The translations under genes were made by a program, and so were the position numbers. From NCBI GenBank assembly GCA_017654935.2, contig CM065700.1, positions 46,576,635-46,640,634 on the forward strand: a stretch of DNA of 64,000 nt, in the 5' to 3' direction. Below, in pieces: positions 19,458 through 34,102 of this stretch. This DNA comes from Phymorhynchus buccinoides (Eukaryota > Mollusca > Gastropoda > Neogastropoda > Raphitomidae). A model generated the notes under the pieces. It was not told the origin of the DNA. It ran no database searches and was given only the letters and a program-made list of their open reading frames with translations. The first letter of the stretch is position 1. Each line of letters opens with the position of its first letter.

Positions 19458-21091
19458 AGCTATCCACAAAAAGTTAAGGATCACTTGCAAACTAATTCAT
19501 AACTTTCCAAATAAGAAAGCCAATGCGTTGAATTTTGGCCAACATTTAATTCAATGCTTTAGTGATAACGATACACAATTGCCTTCAATTTCGAGCAATC
19601 GTTTGGTCTGTACATTTGATCAAAGTGGGTACGTATCGAAATTTAATTTCCCAAAGTCATTGAAATCACAAGACAGGGCATTCTGATGCTCCCAAAAGTT
19701 CAGTAATGCGTGTATCCGCCATGGCTGTTCTGGCACTCGACGCAGCGAGTCCTCATGGAGTTGACCAGGGTGGTGAAGATCCTCTGTGGAAGCGCCTGCC
19801 ACTCAGCCTGCAGCATCTGGTAGAGGTGCTGGGCATCCCTGGGAGGGGGGTGGTTGCTCCTCACTTTGCAATCCAGCTCATCCCAGAGGTTCTCAATCGG
19901 GTTGAGATCGGGACTGCATGCTGGCCACTCCATTCTGTTGACTCCAGACTGCTGCAGGAAGTCGTTGACCACCCTTGCCCTGTGGGGGCGAGCGTTGTCA
20001 TCCTGGTAGACAGCCGGCGGTCCCATCTGCTGCAGTGTAGGCACAGCCAGCGGTCGAAGGATCTCATCCCGGTATCGGAGGCCAGTCAGGTTACCCTGTA
20101 CATGATACAAGGGTGTTCTGTGGTGAAGGCTGAAGGCCCCCCAGACCATTACAGAACCTCCACCAAAGGCCACCTTTTCTTGGACAGTGGCGTCAATAAA
20201 GCGTTCCCCTGGGCGCCTCCAGACCCTCAGTCGGCCGTCGTTGTGGTTCAGGGTGAAGCGTGATTCATCACTGAACAGGACCTGGGACCATTGCTGACGT
20301 GTCCACCTCACGTGACGTCTGCAGAAGGCGCGGCGTGCTGCCCTATGGGCTGGAGTTAAGCGTGGCCGTACAGCTGGGCGACGAGAACGGAGATTAAAAC
20401 CCATGAAGGCGGTTCCGTATGGTCTGCTGGCTGATGTTGATGTTAGTAGCCACCCTCAGCTGCCTTCGAATGATGCTGGAAGAGGCTGTTCTTGTCTGCA
20501 GGGCTTGTCGTTCAATGAGACGATCTTCACGTGGAGTTGTCTTCTTCGGTCGACCAGATCTGCGTCTTTCATGGACCCTCCCAGTGGCTGTGAAGCGTTG
20601 AATCAGTCTGACAATGACCGAGATGGACACCTGAAGTCGCCTGGCCACTTCTCGCTTGGGAACACCATCTTGGAACCATGCAACAGCTCGTCCCCTATCC
20701 AACTCGCTCAATTTTCGTCGTGGAGGCATTGTCAAATCAGGCCTAATACTGGTGGTATGTCTTCTTATAAAGCCAAGCAAGAGACAGCATCTCACACATA
20801 AACAGCAGTGCTTGCACGTGCATAATGGTTTTTCCATCTGGCTTGTGCAATGTGTTCATGCAGAACGATCCAAAACAAGGTCCTTTTTCGCAAGTTTCCG
20901 CTTTTTCTTTTGCTGCCAGCTCAGTAATAGAGAATCACGTGCAATGTTTCCCACTAACACAACATCGCCCACTTACAGCTGAACAAGAATTCATAACAAT
21001 TTGGCTTGACTGAGAAAAAAATAACAGGAGCGAACGGAGTTTATTGCGCACCTGTTTTCTCATAGTGATCCTTAACTTTTTGTGAGTAGTG
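19458..21091 (-). mobile_element. Tc1-family transposon inserted in the satellite
   Basis: 1634 bp. Terminal inverted repeats share CACAAAAAGTTAAGGATCAC (left about 19464-19484, right, inverted, about 21066-21085), with weaker matching at the outermost ten bases. TA flanks it on both sides (19456-19457 and 21092-21093), and the satellite monomer CACTACACTG is split at its TA. It carries one transposase gene with a frameshift. Confidence 0.9.
19700..20729 (-). pseudogene. Tc1-like transposase (DD34E), frameshifted
   Basis: The N-terminal part starts MPPRRKLSELDRGRAVAW at 20729 and contains a helix-turn-helix pair (EVARRLQVSISVIVRLIQRF) and a GRPKKTT linker. It stops at HGF just before the second frame begins MGFNLRSRRPAV at 20404. 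The break is near 20394-20410, a small insertion or deletion. The catalytic domain has LFSDESRF (first Asp), VYQDDNARPH (second Asp) and SPDLNPIENLWDEL (Glu), with 34 residues between the last two, the Tc1-type DD34E spacing. The protein would cut and paste the element at TA sites. Apart from the frameshift both halves look intact, so the element died recently or the indel is a sequencing error. Confidence 0.92.
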
Positions 21092-24000
21092 TACTTTGAT
21101 GTCCACTTCACAACACTGATGTCCAATTCACTACACTGATGTCCACTTCACTACACCGATGTCCACTTCACTACACTGATGTCCACCTCACTACACTGAT
21201 GTCCACCTCACTACACTGATGTCCACCTCACTACACTGATGTCCACATCACTACACTGATGTCCACCTCACTACACTGATGTCCACCTCACTACACTGAT
21301 GTCTACTTCACTACACTGATGTCCACCTCACCACACTGATGTCCACAACACTACACTGATGTCCACCTCACTACACTGATGTCCACTTCACTACACGGAT
21401 GTTCACAACACTACACTGATGTCCACCTCACTACACTGATGTTCACTTCACTACACTGATGTCCACTTCACTACACTGATGTCCACTTCACTACACTGAT
21501 GTCCACCTCACTACACTGATGTCCACTTCACTACACTGATGTCCACTTCACTACACTGATGTCCACTTCACTACACTGATGTCCACTTCACAACACTGAT
21601 GTCCACTTCACTACACTGATGTCCACTTCACTACACTGATGTCCACCTCACTACACTGATGTCCACCTCACTACACTGATGTCCACCTCACTACACTGAT
21701 GTCCACCACACTACACTGATGTCCACCTCACTACACTGATGTCCACGACTGATGTCCAACTACACTGATGTCCACTTCACTACACTGATGTCCACTTCAC
21801 TACACTGATGTCCACTTCACTACACTGATGTCCACCTCACTACACTGATGTCCACCTCACTACACTGATGTCCACTTCACTACACTGATGTCCACTTCAC
21901 TACACTGATGTCCACTTCACTACACTGATGTCCAATTCACTACACTGATGTCCACTTCACTACACTGATGTCCACTTCACTACACTGATGTCCACTTCAC
22001 TACACTGATGTCCACTTCATTCACCGATGTCCACTTCACTACACTTATGTCCACTTCACTACACTGATGTCCACTACACTACACTGGTGTCCATCACAAA
22101 AAACTGAAGTCCACTCATGAAAAACTGAAGTTCATCCATGAAAAACTGAAATCCATCCATTAAACAGTGAAGTCCATCCATGAAACACTGAAGTCCATAC
22201 ATGAAAAACTGAAGTCCATCCATGAAAACTGAAGTCCATCCATGAAAAACTGAAATCCATCTATGAAGAACTGAAATCATGCTACTCTGATGTCCACAAC
22301 ACTATACTGATGTCCACCACACTACACTGATGTCCATCCATGAAACACTGATGTCCACCACACTACACTGAAGTCCACCACACTACACTGATGTCCACCT
22401 CACTACACTGATGTCCACTTCACTACACTGATGTCCACCTCACTACACTGATGTCCACTTCACTACACTGATGTCCACTTCACTACACTGATGTCCACCT
22501 CACTACACTGATGTCCACCTCACTACACTGATGTCCACGAAACTACACTGATGTCCACTTCACTACTTCGATGTCCACCTCACCACAGTGATGTTCAGCT
22601 CACTATAGAGATCTCCACCTCACTACGCAGATGTCCATCACACTACACTGATGTCCACCTCAATACACCGATGTCCACGAAACTACACTGATGTCCACTT
22701 CACTACACTGATGTCCACTTCACTACACTGATGTCCACTTCACTACACTGATGTCCACTTCACTACACTGATGTCCACTTCACTACACTGATGTCCACTT
22801 CACTACACTGATGTCCACCACACTACACTGGTGTCCACCACAAAAAACTGAAGTCCACTCATGAAAAACTGAAGTCCATCCATGAAAAACTGAAATCCAT
22901 CCATGAAACATTGAAGTCCCATCCATGAAACACTGAAGTCAATCCATGAAAAACTGAAATCCATCCATGAAAACTGAAGTCCATCCATGAAAAACTGAAA
23001 TCCATCCATGAAAAACTGAAGTCACACTACACTGATATCCACAACACTACACTGATGTCCACCTCACTACACTGATGTGCACTTCACTACACTGATGTCC
23101 ACTTCACTACACTGATGTCCACTTCACAACACTGATGTCCACTTCACTTCACCGATGTCCATTTCACTACACTTATGTCCACTTCATTACACTGATGTCC
23201 ACCTCACTACACTGATGTCCACTTCACTACACTGATGTCCACTTCATTCACCGATGTCCACTTCACTACACTGATGTTCACTTCACTACACTTATGTCCA
23301 CTTCACTACACTGATGTCCACCACACTACACTGGTGTCCATCACAAAAAACTGAAGTCCACTCATGAAAGACTGAAGTCCATCCATGAAAAACTGAAATC
23401 CATCCATGAAACATTGAAGTCCCATCCATGAAACACTGAAGTCAATCCATAAAAAACTGAAATCCATCCATGGAAACTGAAGTCCATTCATGAAAAACTG
23501 AAATCCATCCATGAAAAACTGAAGTCACACTACACTGATGTCCACAACACTACACTGATGTCCACCTCACTACACTGATGTCCACTTCACTACACTGATG
23601 TCCACCTCACTACACTGATGTCCACTTCACTACACTGATGTCCACTTCACTACACTGATGTCCACTTCACTACACTGATGTCCACTTCACTACACTGATG
23701 TCCACTTCACTACACTGATGTCCACTTCACTACACTGATGTCCACTTCACTACACTGATGTCCACTTCACTACACTGATGTCCACTTCACTACACTGATG
23801 TCCACCACACTACACTGGTGTCCATCACAAAAAAACTGAAGTCCACTCATCAAAAACTGAAGTCCATCCATGAAAAAATGAAATCCATCCATGAAACATT
23901 GAAGTCCCAACCATGAAACACTGAAGTCAATCCATGAAAAACTGAAATCCATCCATGGAAACTGAAGTCCATCCATGAAAAACTGAAATCCATCCATGAA

Positions 24001-27000
24001 AAACTGAAGTCACGCTACACTGATGTCCACAACACTACACTGATGTCCACCTCACTACACTGATGTCCACTTCACTACACTGATGTCCACTTCACTACAC
24101 TGATGTCCACTTCACTTCACCGATGTCCACTTCACTACACACTACTACTGATGTCCACCACACTACACTGATGTCCACTTCACTACACTGATGTCCACTT
24201 CACTACACTGATGTCCACTTCACTACACTGATGTCCACTTCACTACACTCATGTCCACTTCACTACACTGATGTCCACTTCACTACACTGATGTCCACTT
24301 CACTACACTGATGTCCACTTCACTACACTGATGTCCACTTCACTACACTGATGTCCACTTCACTACACTGATGTCCACTTCACACTACTACACTGATGTC
24401 CACACTACACTCACTTCACTACACTGATGTCCACTTCACTACACTGATGTCCACTTCACAACACTGATGTCCACTTCACTACACTGATGTCCACTTCACT
24501 ACACTGATGTCCACTTCACTACACCGATGTCCACTTCACTACACTGATGTCCACTTCACTACACTGATGTCCACCTCACTACACTGATGTCCACTTCACA
24601 ACACTGATGTCCACTTCACAACACTGATGTCCACTTCACTTCACCGATGTCCACTTCACTACACTTATGTCCACTTCACTACACTGATGTCCAATTCACT
24701 ACACTGATGTCCACTTCACTACACTGATGTCCACTTCACAACACTGATGTCCACTTCACTACACTTATGTCCACTTCACTACACTGATGTCCACCACACT
24801 ACACTGGTGTCCATCACAAAAAACTGAAGTCCACTCATGAAAAACTGAAGTCCATCCATGAAAAACTGAAATCCATCCATGAAACATTGAAGTCCCATCC
24901 ATGAAACACTGAAGTCAATCCATCAAAAACTGAAATCCATCCATGGAAACTGAAGTCCATTCATGAAAAACTGAAATCCATCCATGAAAAACTGAAGTCA
25001 CACTACACTGATGTCCACCTCACTACACTGATGTCCACTTCACTACACTGATGTCCACTTCACTACACTGATGTCCACTTCACTACACTGATGTCCACTT
25101 CACAACACTGATGTCCACTTCACTACACTGATGTCCACTTCACTACACTGATGTCCACTTCACTACACTGATGTCCACTTCACTACACTGATGTCCACTT
25201 CACTACACTGATGTCCACCTCACTACACTGATGTCCACTTCACTACACTGATGTCCACTTCACTACACTGATGTCCACTTCACTACACTGATGTCCACTT
25301 CATTCACCGATGTCCACTTCACTACACTTATGTCCACTTCACTACACTGATGTCCACCACACTACACTGGTGTCCATCACAAAAAACTGAAGTCCACTCA
25401 TGAAAAACTGAAGTCCATCCATGAAAAACTGAAATCCATCCATGAAACATTGAAGTCCCATCCATGAAACACTGAAGTCAATCCATCAAAAACTGAAATC
25501 CATCCATGGAAACTGAAGTCCATTCATGAAAAACTGAAATCCATCCATGAAAAACTGAAGTCACACTACACTGATGTCCACAACACTACACTGATGTTCA
25601 CCTCACTACACTGATGTGCACTTCACTACACTGATGTTCACCTCACTACACTGATGTCCACTTCACTACACTCATGTCCAATTCACTACACTGATGTCCA
25701 CAACACTACACTGATGTTCACCTCACTACACTGATGTGCACTTCACTACACTGATATCCACCTCACTACACCGATGTCCACTTCACTACACTCATGTCCA
25801 ATTCACTACACTGATGTCCACTTCACAACACTGATGTCCAACTTCACTACACTGATGTCCACTTCACTACACTGATGTCCACTTCACTACACTGATGTCC
25901 ACCTCACTACACTGATGTCCACTTCACAACACTGATGTCCACTTCACTACACTGATGTCCACATCACTACACTGATATCCACCTCACACTACACCGATGT
26001 CCACTTCACTACGCTGATGTCCACCACACTACACTGGTATCCATCACAAAAAAATGAAGTCCACTCATCAAAAACTGAAGTCCATCCATGAAAAAATGAA
26101 ATCCATCCATGAAACATTGAAGTCCCAACCATGAAACACTGAAGTCAATCCATGAAAAACTGAAATCCATCCATGGAAACTGAAGTCCATCCATGAAAAA
26201 CTGAAATCCATCCATGAAAAACTGAAGTCACACTACACTGATGTCCACAACACTACACTGATGTCCACCTCACTACACTGATGTCCACTTCACTACACTG
26301 ATGTCCACCTCACTACACCGATGTCCACTTCACTACACTGATGTCCACGTCACTACTTTGATGTGCACTTCACTACACTCATGTTCAATTCACTACACTG
26401 ATGTCCACTTCAAAACACTGATGTCCACTTCACTACACTGATGTCCACTTCACTACACTGATGTCCACATCACTACACTGATGTCCACCTCACTACACTG
26501 ATGTCCACCACACTACACTGGTGTCCATCACAAAAAACTGAAGTCCACTCATGAAAAACTGAAGTCCATCCATGAAAAACTGAAATCCATCCATGAAACA
26601 TTGAAGTCCCATCCATGAAACACTGAAGTCAATCCATGAAAAACTGAAATCCATCCATGGAAACTGAAGTCCATCCATGAAAAACTGAAATCCATCCATG
26701 AAAAACTGAAGTCAAACTACACTGATATCCACAACACTACACTGATGTCCACAACACTACACTGATGTCCACCACACTACACTGATGTCCACCTCACTAC
26801 ACTGATGTCCACACCACTACACTGATGTCCACTTCACTACACTGATGTCCACTTCACTACACTGATGTCCACTTCACTACACTGATGTCCACTTCACTAC
26901 ACTGATGTCCACTTCACTACACCGATGTCCATTTCACTACACTGATGTTCACTTCACTACACTGATGTCCACCTCACTACACTGATGTCCACTTCACAAC

Positions 27001-30000
27001 ACTGATGTCCACTTCACTACACTGATGTCCACTTCACAACACTGATGTCCACTTCACAACACTGATGTCCACTTCACTTCACCGATGTCCATTTCACTAC
27101 ACTTATGTCCACTTCACTACACTGATGTCCAATTCACTACACTGATGTCCACTTCACTACACTGATGGCCACTTCACAACACTGATGTCCACTTCACAAC
27201 ACTGATGGCCACTTCACTACACTGATGTCCACTTCATTCACCGATGTCCACTTCACTACACTTATGTCCACTTCACTACACTGATGTCCACCACACTACA
27301 CTGGTGTCCATCACAAAAAACTGAAGTCCACTCATGAAAAACTGAAGTCCATCCATGAAAAACTGAAATCCATCCATGAAACATTGAAGTCCCATCCATG
27401 AAACACTGAAGTCAATCCATGAAAAACTGAAATCCATCCATGGAAACTGAAGTCCATCCATGAAAAACTGAAATCCATCCATGAAAAACTGAAGTCACAC
27501 TACACTGATATCCACAACACTACACTGATGTCCACCTCACTACACTGATGTCCACTTCACTACACTGATGTCCACTTCACTACACTGATGTCCACTTCAC
27601 TACACTGATGTCCACTTCACTACACTGATGTCCACTTCACTACACTGATGTCCACTTCACTACACTGATGTCCACCTCACTACACCGATGTCCACTTCAC
27701 TACGCTGATGTCCACCACACTACACTGGTGTCCATCACAAAAAAACTGAAGTCCACTCATCAAAAACTGAAGTCCATCCATGAAAAACTGAAATCCATCC
27801 ATGAAACATTGAAGTCCCATCCATGAAACACTGAAGTCAATCCATGAAAAACTGAAATCCATCCATGGAAACTGAAGTCCATCCATGAAAAACTGAAATC
27901 CATCCATGAAAAACTGAAGTCACACTACACTGATATCCACAACACTACACTGATGTCCACAACACTACACTGATGTCCACCTTCACTACACTGATGTCCA
28001 CTTCACTACACTGATGTCCACTTCACTACACTGATGTCCACTTCACTACACTGATGTCCACTTCACTACACTGATGTCCACTTCACTACACTGATGTCCA
28101 CTTCACTACACTGATGTCCACTTCACTTCACCGATGTCCATTTCACTACACTTATGTTCACTTCACTACACTGATGTCCACCTCACTACACTGATGTCCA
28201 CTTCACAACACTGGTGTCCACTTCACTACACTGATGTCCACTTCACAACACTGATGTCCACTTCACAACACTGATGTCCACTTCACTACACTGATGTCCA
28301 CTTCACTACACTGATGTCCACTTCACTACACTGATGTCCACCTCACTACACTGATGTCCACTTCACTACACTGACGGCCACTTCACAACACTGATGTCCA
28401 CTTCACAACACTGATGGCCACTTCACTACACTGATGTCCACTTCATTCACCGATGTTCACTTCACTACACTTATGTCCACTTCACTACACTGATGTCCAC
28501 CACACTACACTGGTGTCCATCACAAAAAACTGAAGTCCACTCATGAAAAACTGAAGTCCATCCATGAAAAACTGAAATCCATCCATGAAACATTGAAGTC
28601 CCATCCATGAAACACTGAAGTCAATCCATGAAAAACTGAAATCCATCCATGAAAAACTGAAATCCATCCATGAAAAACTTCACTACACTGATGTCCACTA
28701 CACTGAAGTCCACACTACACTGATGTCCACAACACTACACTGATGTTCACTTCACTACACTGATGTCCACTTCACTACACTGATGTCCACTTCACTACAC
28801 TGATGTCCACTTCACAACACTGATGTCCACTTCACTACACTGATGTCCACTTCACTACACTGATGTCCACATCACTACACTGATGTCCACTTCACTACAC
28901 TGATGTCCACCACACTACACTGATGTCCACCACATCTGATGTCCAAAAAAACTGAAGTCCACTCATCAAAAACTGAAGTCCATCCATGAAAAACTGAAAT
29001 CCATCCATGAAACATTGAAGTCCCATCCATGAAACACTGAAGTCAATCCATGAAAAACTGAAATCCATCCATGGAAACTGAAGTCCATCCATGAAAAACT
29101 GAAATCCATCCATGAAAAACTGAAGTCACGCTACACTGATGTCCACTGATGTACACTGATGTCCACCTCACTACACTGATGTCCACTTCACTACACTGAT
29201 GTCCACTTCACTACACTGATGTGCACTTCACTACACTCATGTCCAATTCACTACACTGATGTCCACTTCACAACACTGATGTCCACTTCACTACACTGAT
29301 GTCCACTTCACTACACTGATGTTCACTTCACTCACTACACTGATGTCCACTTCACTACACTGATGTCCACTTCACTACACTGATGTCCACTTCACTACAC
29401 TGATGTCCACTTCACAACACTGATGTCCACTTCACTACACTGATGTCCACTTCACTACACTGATGTCCACTTCACTACACTGATGTCCACTTCACTACAC
29501 TGATGTCCAATTCACTACACTGATGTCACACTTCACACTACACTGATGTCCACTTCACTACACTGATGTCCACTTCACTACACTGATGTCCACTTCACTA
29601 CACTGATGTCCACCACACTACACTGATGTCCACCACACTACACTGATGTCCACTGATGTCCACACAAAAAACACTGGTGAAGTCCACTCATGAAAAACTG
29701 AAGTCCATCCATGAAAAACTGAAATCCATCCATGAAACATTGAAGTCCATCCATGAAACACTGAAGTCAATCCATAAAAAACTGAAATCCATCCATGGAA
29801 ACTGAAGTCCATCCATGAAAAACTGAAATCCATGCATGAAAAACTGAAGACACACTACACTGATGTCCACAACACTACACTGATGTCCACCTCACTACAC
29901 TGATGTCCACTTCACTACACTGATGTCCACCTCACTACACTGATGTCCACTTCACTACACTGATGTCCACCTCACTACACTGATGTCCACCACACTACAC

Positions 30001-31461
30001 TGATGTCCACCACACTACACTGATGTCCACTTCACTACACTGATGTCCACTTCACTACACTGATGTTCACTTCACTACACTGATGTCCACACTTGTCACT
30101 ACACTGATGTCCACTTCACTACACTGATGTCCACTTCACTACACTGATGTCCACTTCACTACACTGACACTGATGTCCACCTCACTACACTGATGTCCAC
30201 TTCACTACACTGATGTCCACTTCACTACACTGACGTCCACTTCACTACACTGATGTCCACTTCACTACACTGATGTCCACTTCACTTCACTGATGTCCAC
30301 TTCACTACACTGATGTCCACTTCACTACACTGATGTCCACTTCACTACACTGATGTCCACTTCACTACACTGATGTCCACTTCACTACACTGATGTCCAC
30401 TTCACTACACTGATGTCCACCTCACTACACTGATGTCCACTTCACTACACTGATGTCCACTTCACAACACTGATGTCCACTTCACTACACTGATGTCCAC
30501 TTCACTACACTGATGTCCACTTCACTACACTGATGTCCACTTCACTACACTGATGTCCACCTCACTACACTGATGTCCACTTCACTACACTGATGTCCAC
30601 TTCACTACACTGATGTCCACTTCACTTCACCGATGTCCATTTCACTACACTTATGTCCACTTCACTACACTGATGTCCACCTCACTACACTGATGTCCAC
30701 TTCACTACACTGATGTCCACTTCACAACACTGATGTCCACCGAAGTCCATTCACTACACTGATGTCCACTTCACTACACTGATGTCCACTTCACATACAC
30801 TGATGGCCACTTCACTACACTGATTCACACTACACTGATGTCCACTTCACTACACTGATGTCCACTTCACTACACTGATGTCCACTTCACTACACTGATG
30901 TCCACTTCACTACACTGATGTCCACTTCACTACACTGATGTCCACTTGAAGTCCACTACACTGAAGTCCACCATCACTACACTGATGTCCACTTCACTGA
31001 AGTCCACCTTGATGAAGTCCACTTCACGACACTGATGTCCACTTCACTACACTGATGTCCACTTCACTACACTGATGTCCACTTCACTACACTGATGTCC
31101 ACTTCACTACACTGATGTCCACCTCACTACACTGATGTCCACTTCACTACACTGATGTCCACTTCACTACACTGATGTCCACTTCACTTCACCGATGTCC
31201 ATTTCACTACACTTATGTCCACTTCACTACACTGATGTCCAATTCACTACACTGATGTCCACTTCACTACACTGATGTCCACTTCACTACACTGATGTCC
31301 ACTTCACTACACTGATGTCCACTTCACTACACTGATGTCCACCACACTACACTGGTGTCCACCACAAAAAACTGAAGTCCACTCATGAAAAACTGAAGTC
31401 CATCCATGAAAAACTGAAATCCATCCATGAAACATTGAAGTCCCATCCATGAAACACTGAA

Positions 31462-31961
31462 NNNNNNNNNNNNNNNNNNNNNNNNNNNNNNNNNNNNNNN
31501 NNNNNNNNNNNNNNNNNNNNNNNNNNNNNNNNNNNNNNNNNNNNNNNNNNNNNNNNNNNNNNNNNNNNNNNNNNNNNNNNNNNNNNNNNNNNNNNNNNNN
31601 NNNNNNNNNNNNNNNNNNNNNNNNNNNNNNNNNNNNNNNNNNNNNNNNNNNNNNNNNNNNNNNNNNNNNNNNNNNNNNNNNNNNNNNNNNNNNNNNNNNN
31701 NNNNNNNNNNNNNNNNNNNNNNNNNNNNNNNNNNNNNNNNNNNNNNNNNNNNNNNNNNNNNNNNNNNNNNNNNNNNNNNNNNNNNNNNNNNNNNNNNNNN
31801 NNNNNNNNNNNNNNNNNNNNNNNNNNNNNNNNNNNNNNNNNNNNNNNNNNNNNNNNNNNNNNNNNNNNNNNNNNNNNNNNNNNNNNNNNNNNNNNNNNNN
31901 NNNNNNNNNNNNNNNNNNNNNNNNNNNNNNNNNNNNNNNNNNNNNNNNNNNNNNNNNNNNN
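31462..31961. other. Assembly gap (500 N) inside the satellite
   Basis: Exactly 500 N, a conventional placeholder. It removes the end of one B island and the start of the next. Confidence 0.99.
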
Positions 31962-34102
31962 CCATGAAACACTGAAGTCAATCCATGAAAAACTGAAATC
32001 CATCCATGAAAAACTGAAGTCCATCCATGAAAAACTGAAGTCCATCCATGAAAAACTGAAGATGTCCACACATGAACAAGTCCATCCACTGATGTCCACA
32101 ACACTACACTGATGTCCACCTCACTACACTGATGTCCACTTCACTACACTGATGTCCACTTCACTACACTGATGTCCACTTCACTACACTGATGTCCACT
32201 TCACTACACTGATGTCCACTTCACTACACTGATGTCCACCTCACTACACTGATGTCCACTTCACTACACTGATGTCCACTTCACTACACTGATGTCCACT
32301 TCACTACACTGATGTCCACTTCACTACACTGATGTCCACTTCACTACACTGATGTCCACTTCACTACACTGATGTCCACTTCACTACACTGATGTCCACT
32401 TCACTACACTGATGTCCACCACACTACACTGATGTCCACTTCACTACACTGATGTCCACCATCACTACACTGATGTCCACTTCACTACACTGATGTCCAC
32501 TTCACTACACTGATGTCCACTTCACTACACTGATGTCCACTTCACTACACTGATGTCCACTTCACTACACTGATGTCCACTTCACTACACTGATGTCCAC
32601 CACACTACACTGATGTCCACCACACTACACTGGTGTCCATCACAAAAAACTGAAGTCCACTCATGAAAAACTGAAGTCCATCCATGAAAAACTGAAATCC
32701 ATCCATGAAACACTGAAGTCCATCCATGAAACACTGAAGTCAATCCATGAAAAACTGAAATCCATCCATGGAAAACTGAAGTCCATCCATGAAAAACTGA
32801 AATCCATCCATGAAAAACTGAAGTCACACTACACTGATGTCCACAACACTACACTGATGTCCACCTCACTACTGATGTCCACTTCACTACACTGATGTCC
32901 ACTTCACTACACTGATGTCCACTTCACTACACTGATGTCCACTTCACTACACTGATGTCCACTTCACTACACTGATGTCCACTTCACTACACTGATGTCC
33001 ACTTCACTACACTGATGTCCACTTCACTACACTGATGTCCACTTCACTACACTGATGTCCACCTCACTACACTGATGTCCACTTCACTACACTGATGTCC
33101 ACTTCACTACACTGATGTCCACCTCACTACACTGATGTCCACAACACTACACTGATGTCCACCTCACTACACTGATGTCCACTTCACTACACTGATGTCC
33201 ACTTCACTACACTGATGTCCACTTCACAACACTGAAGTCCACTTCACTACACTGATGTCCACCACACTACACTGATGTCCACTTCACTACACTGATGTCC
33301 ACTTCACTACACTGATGTCCACTTCACTACACTGATGTCCACTTCACTACACTGATGTCCACTTCACTACACTGATGTCCACACTATGTCACACTACACT
33401 GATGTCCACCTCACTACACTGATGTCCACTTCACTACACTGATGTCCACCACACTACACTGATGTCCACTTCACTACACTGATGTCCACTTCACTACACT
33501 GATGTCCACTTCACTACACTGATGTCCACTTCACTACACTGATGTCCACTTCACTACACTGATGTCCACTTCACTACACTGATGTCCACTTCACTACACT
33601 GATGTCCACTTCACTACACTGATGTCCACTTCACTACACTGATGTCCACCTCACTACACTGATGTCCACTTCACTACACTGATGTCCACTTCACTACACT
33701 GATGTGTCCACTTCACTACACTGATGTCCACTTCACTACACTGATGTCCACTTCACTTCACTACACTGATGTCCACTTCACTACACTGATGTCCACTTCA
33801 CTACACTGATGTCCACTTCACTACACTGATGTCCACTTCACTACACTGATGTCCACTTCACTACACTGATGTCCACTTCACTACACTGATGTCCACTTCA
33901 CTACACTGATGTCCACTTCACTACACTGATGTCCACTTCACTACACTGATGTCCACTTCACTACACTGATGTCCACTTCACTACACTGATGTCCACTTCA
34001 CTACACTGATGTCCACTTCACTACACTGATGTCCACTTCACTACACTGATGTCCACTTCACTACACTGATGTCCACCACACTACACTGGTGTCCATCACA
34101 AA

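Noticed and set aside
19706..20263. Plus-strand 185-residue frame
   Set aside because: Antisense shadow of the Tc1 transposase, which has the recognisable DD34E motifs on the minus strand.
31307..32119. Long open frames of 212-270 residues
   Set aside because: Most of their length is the N gap; the rest is satellite. The same applies to frames over 60792-61634.
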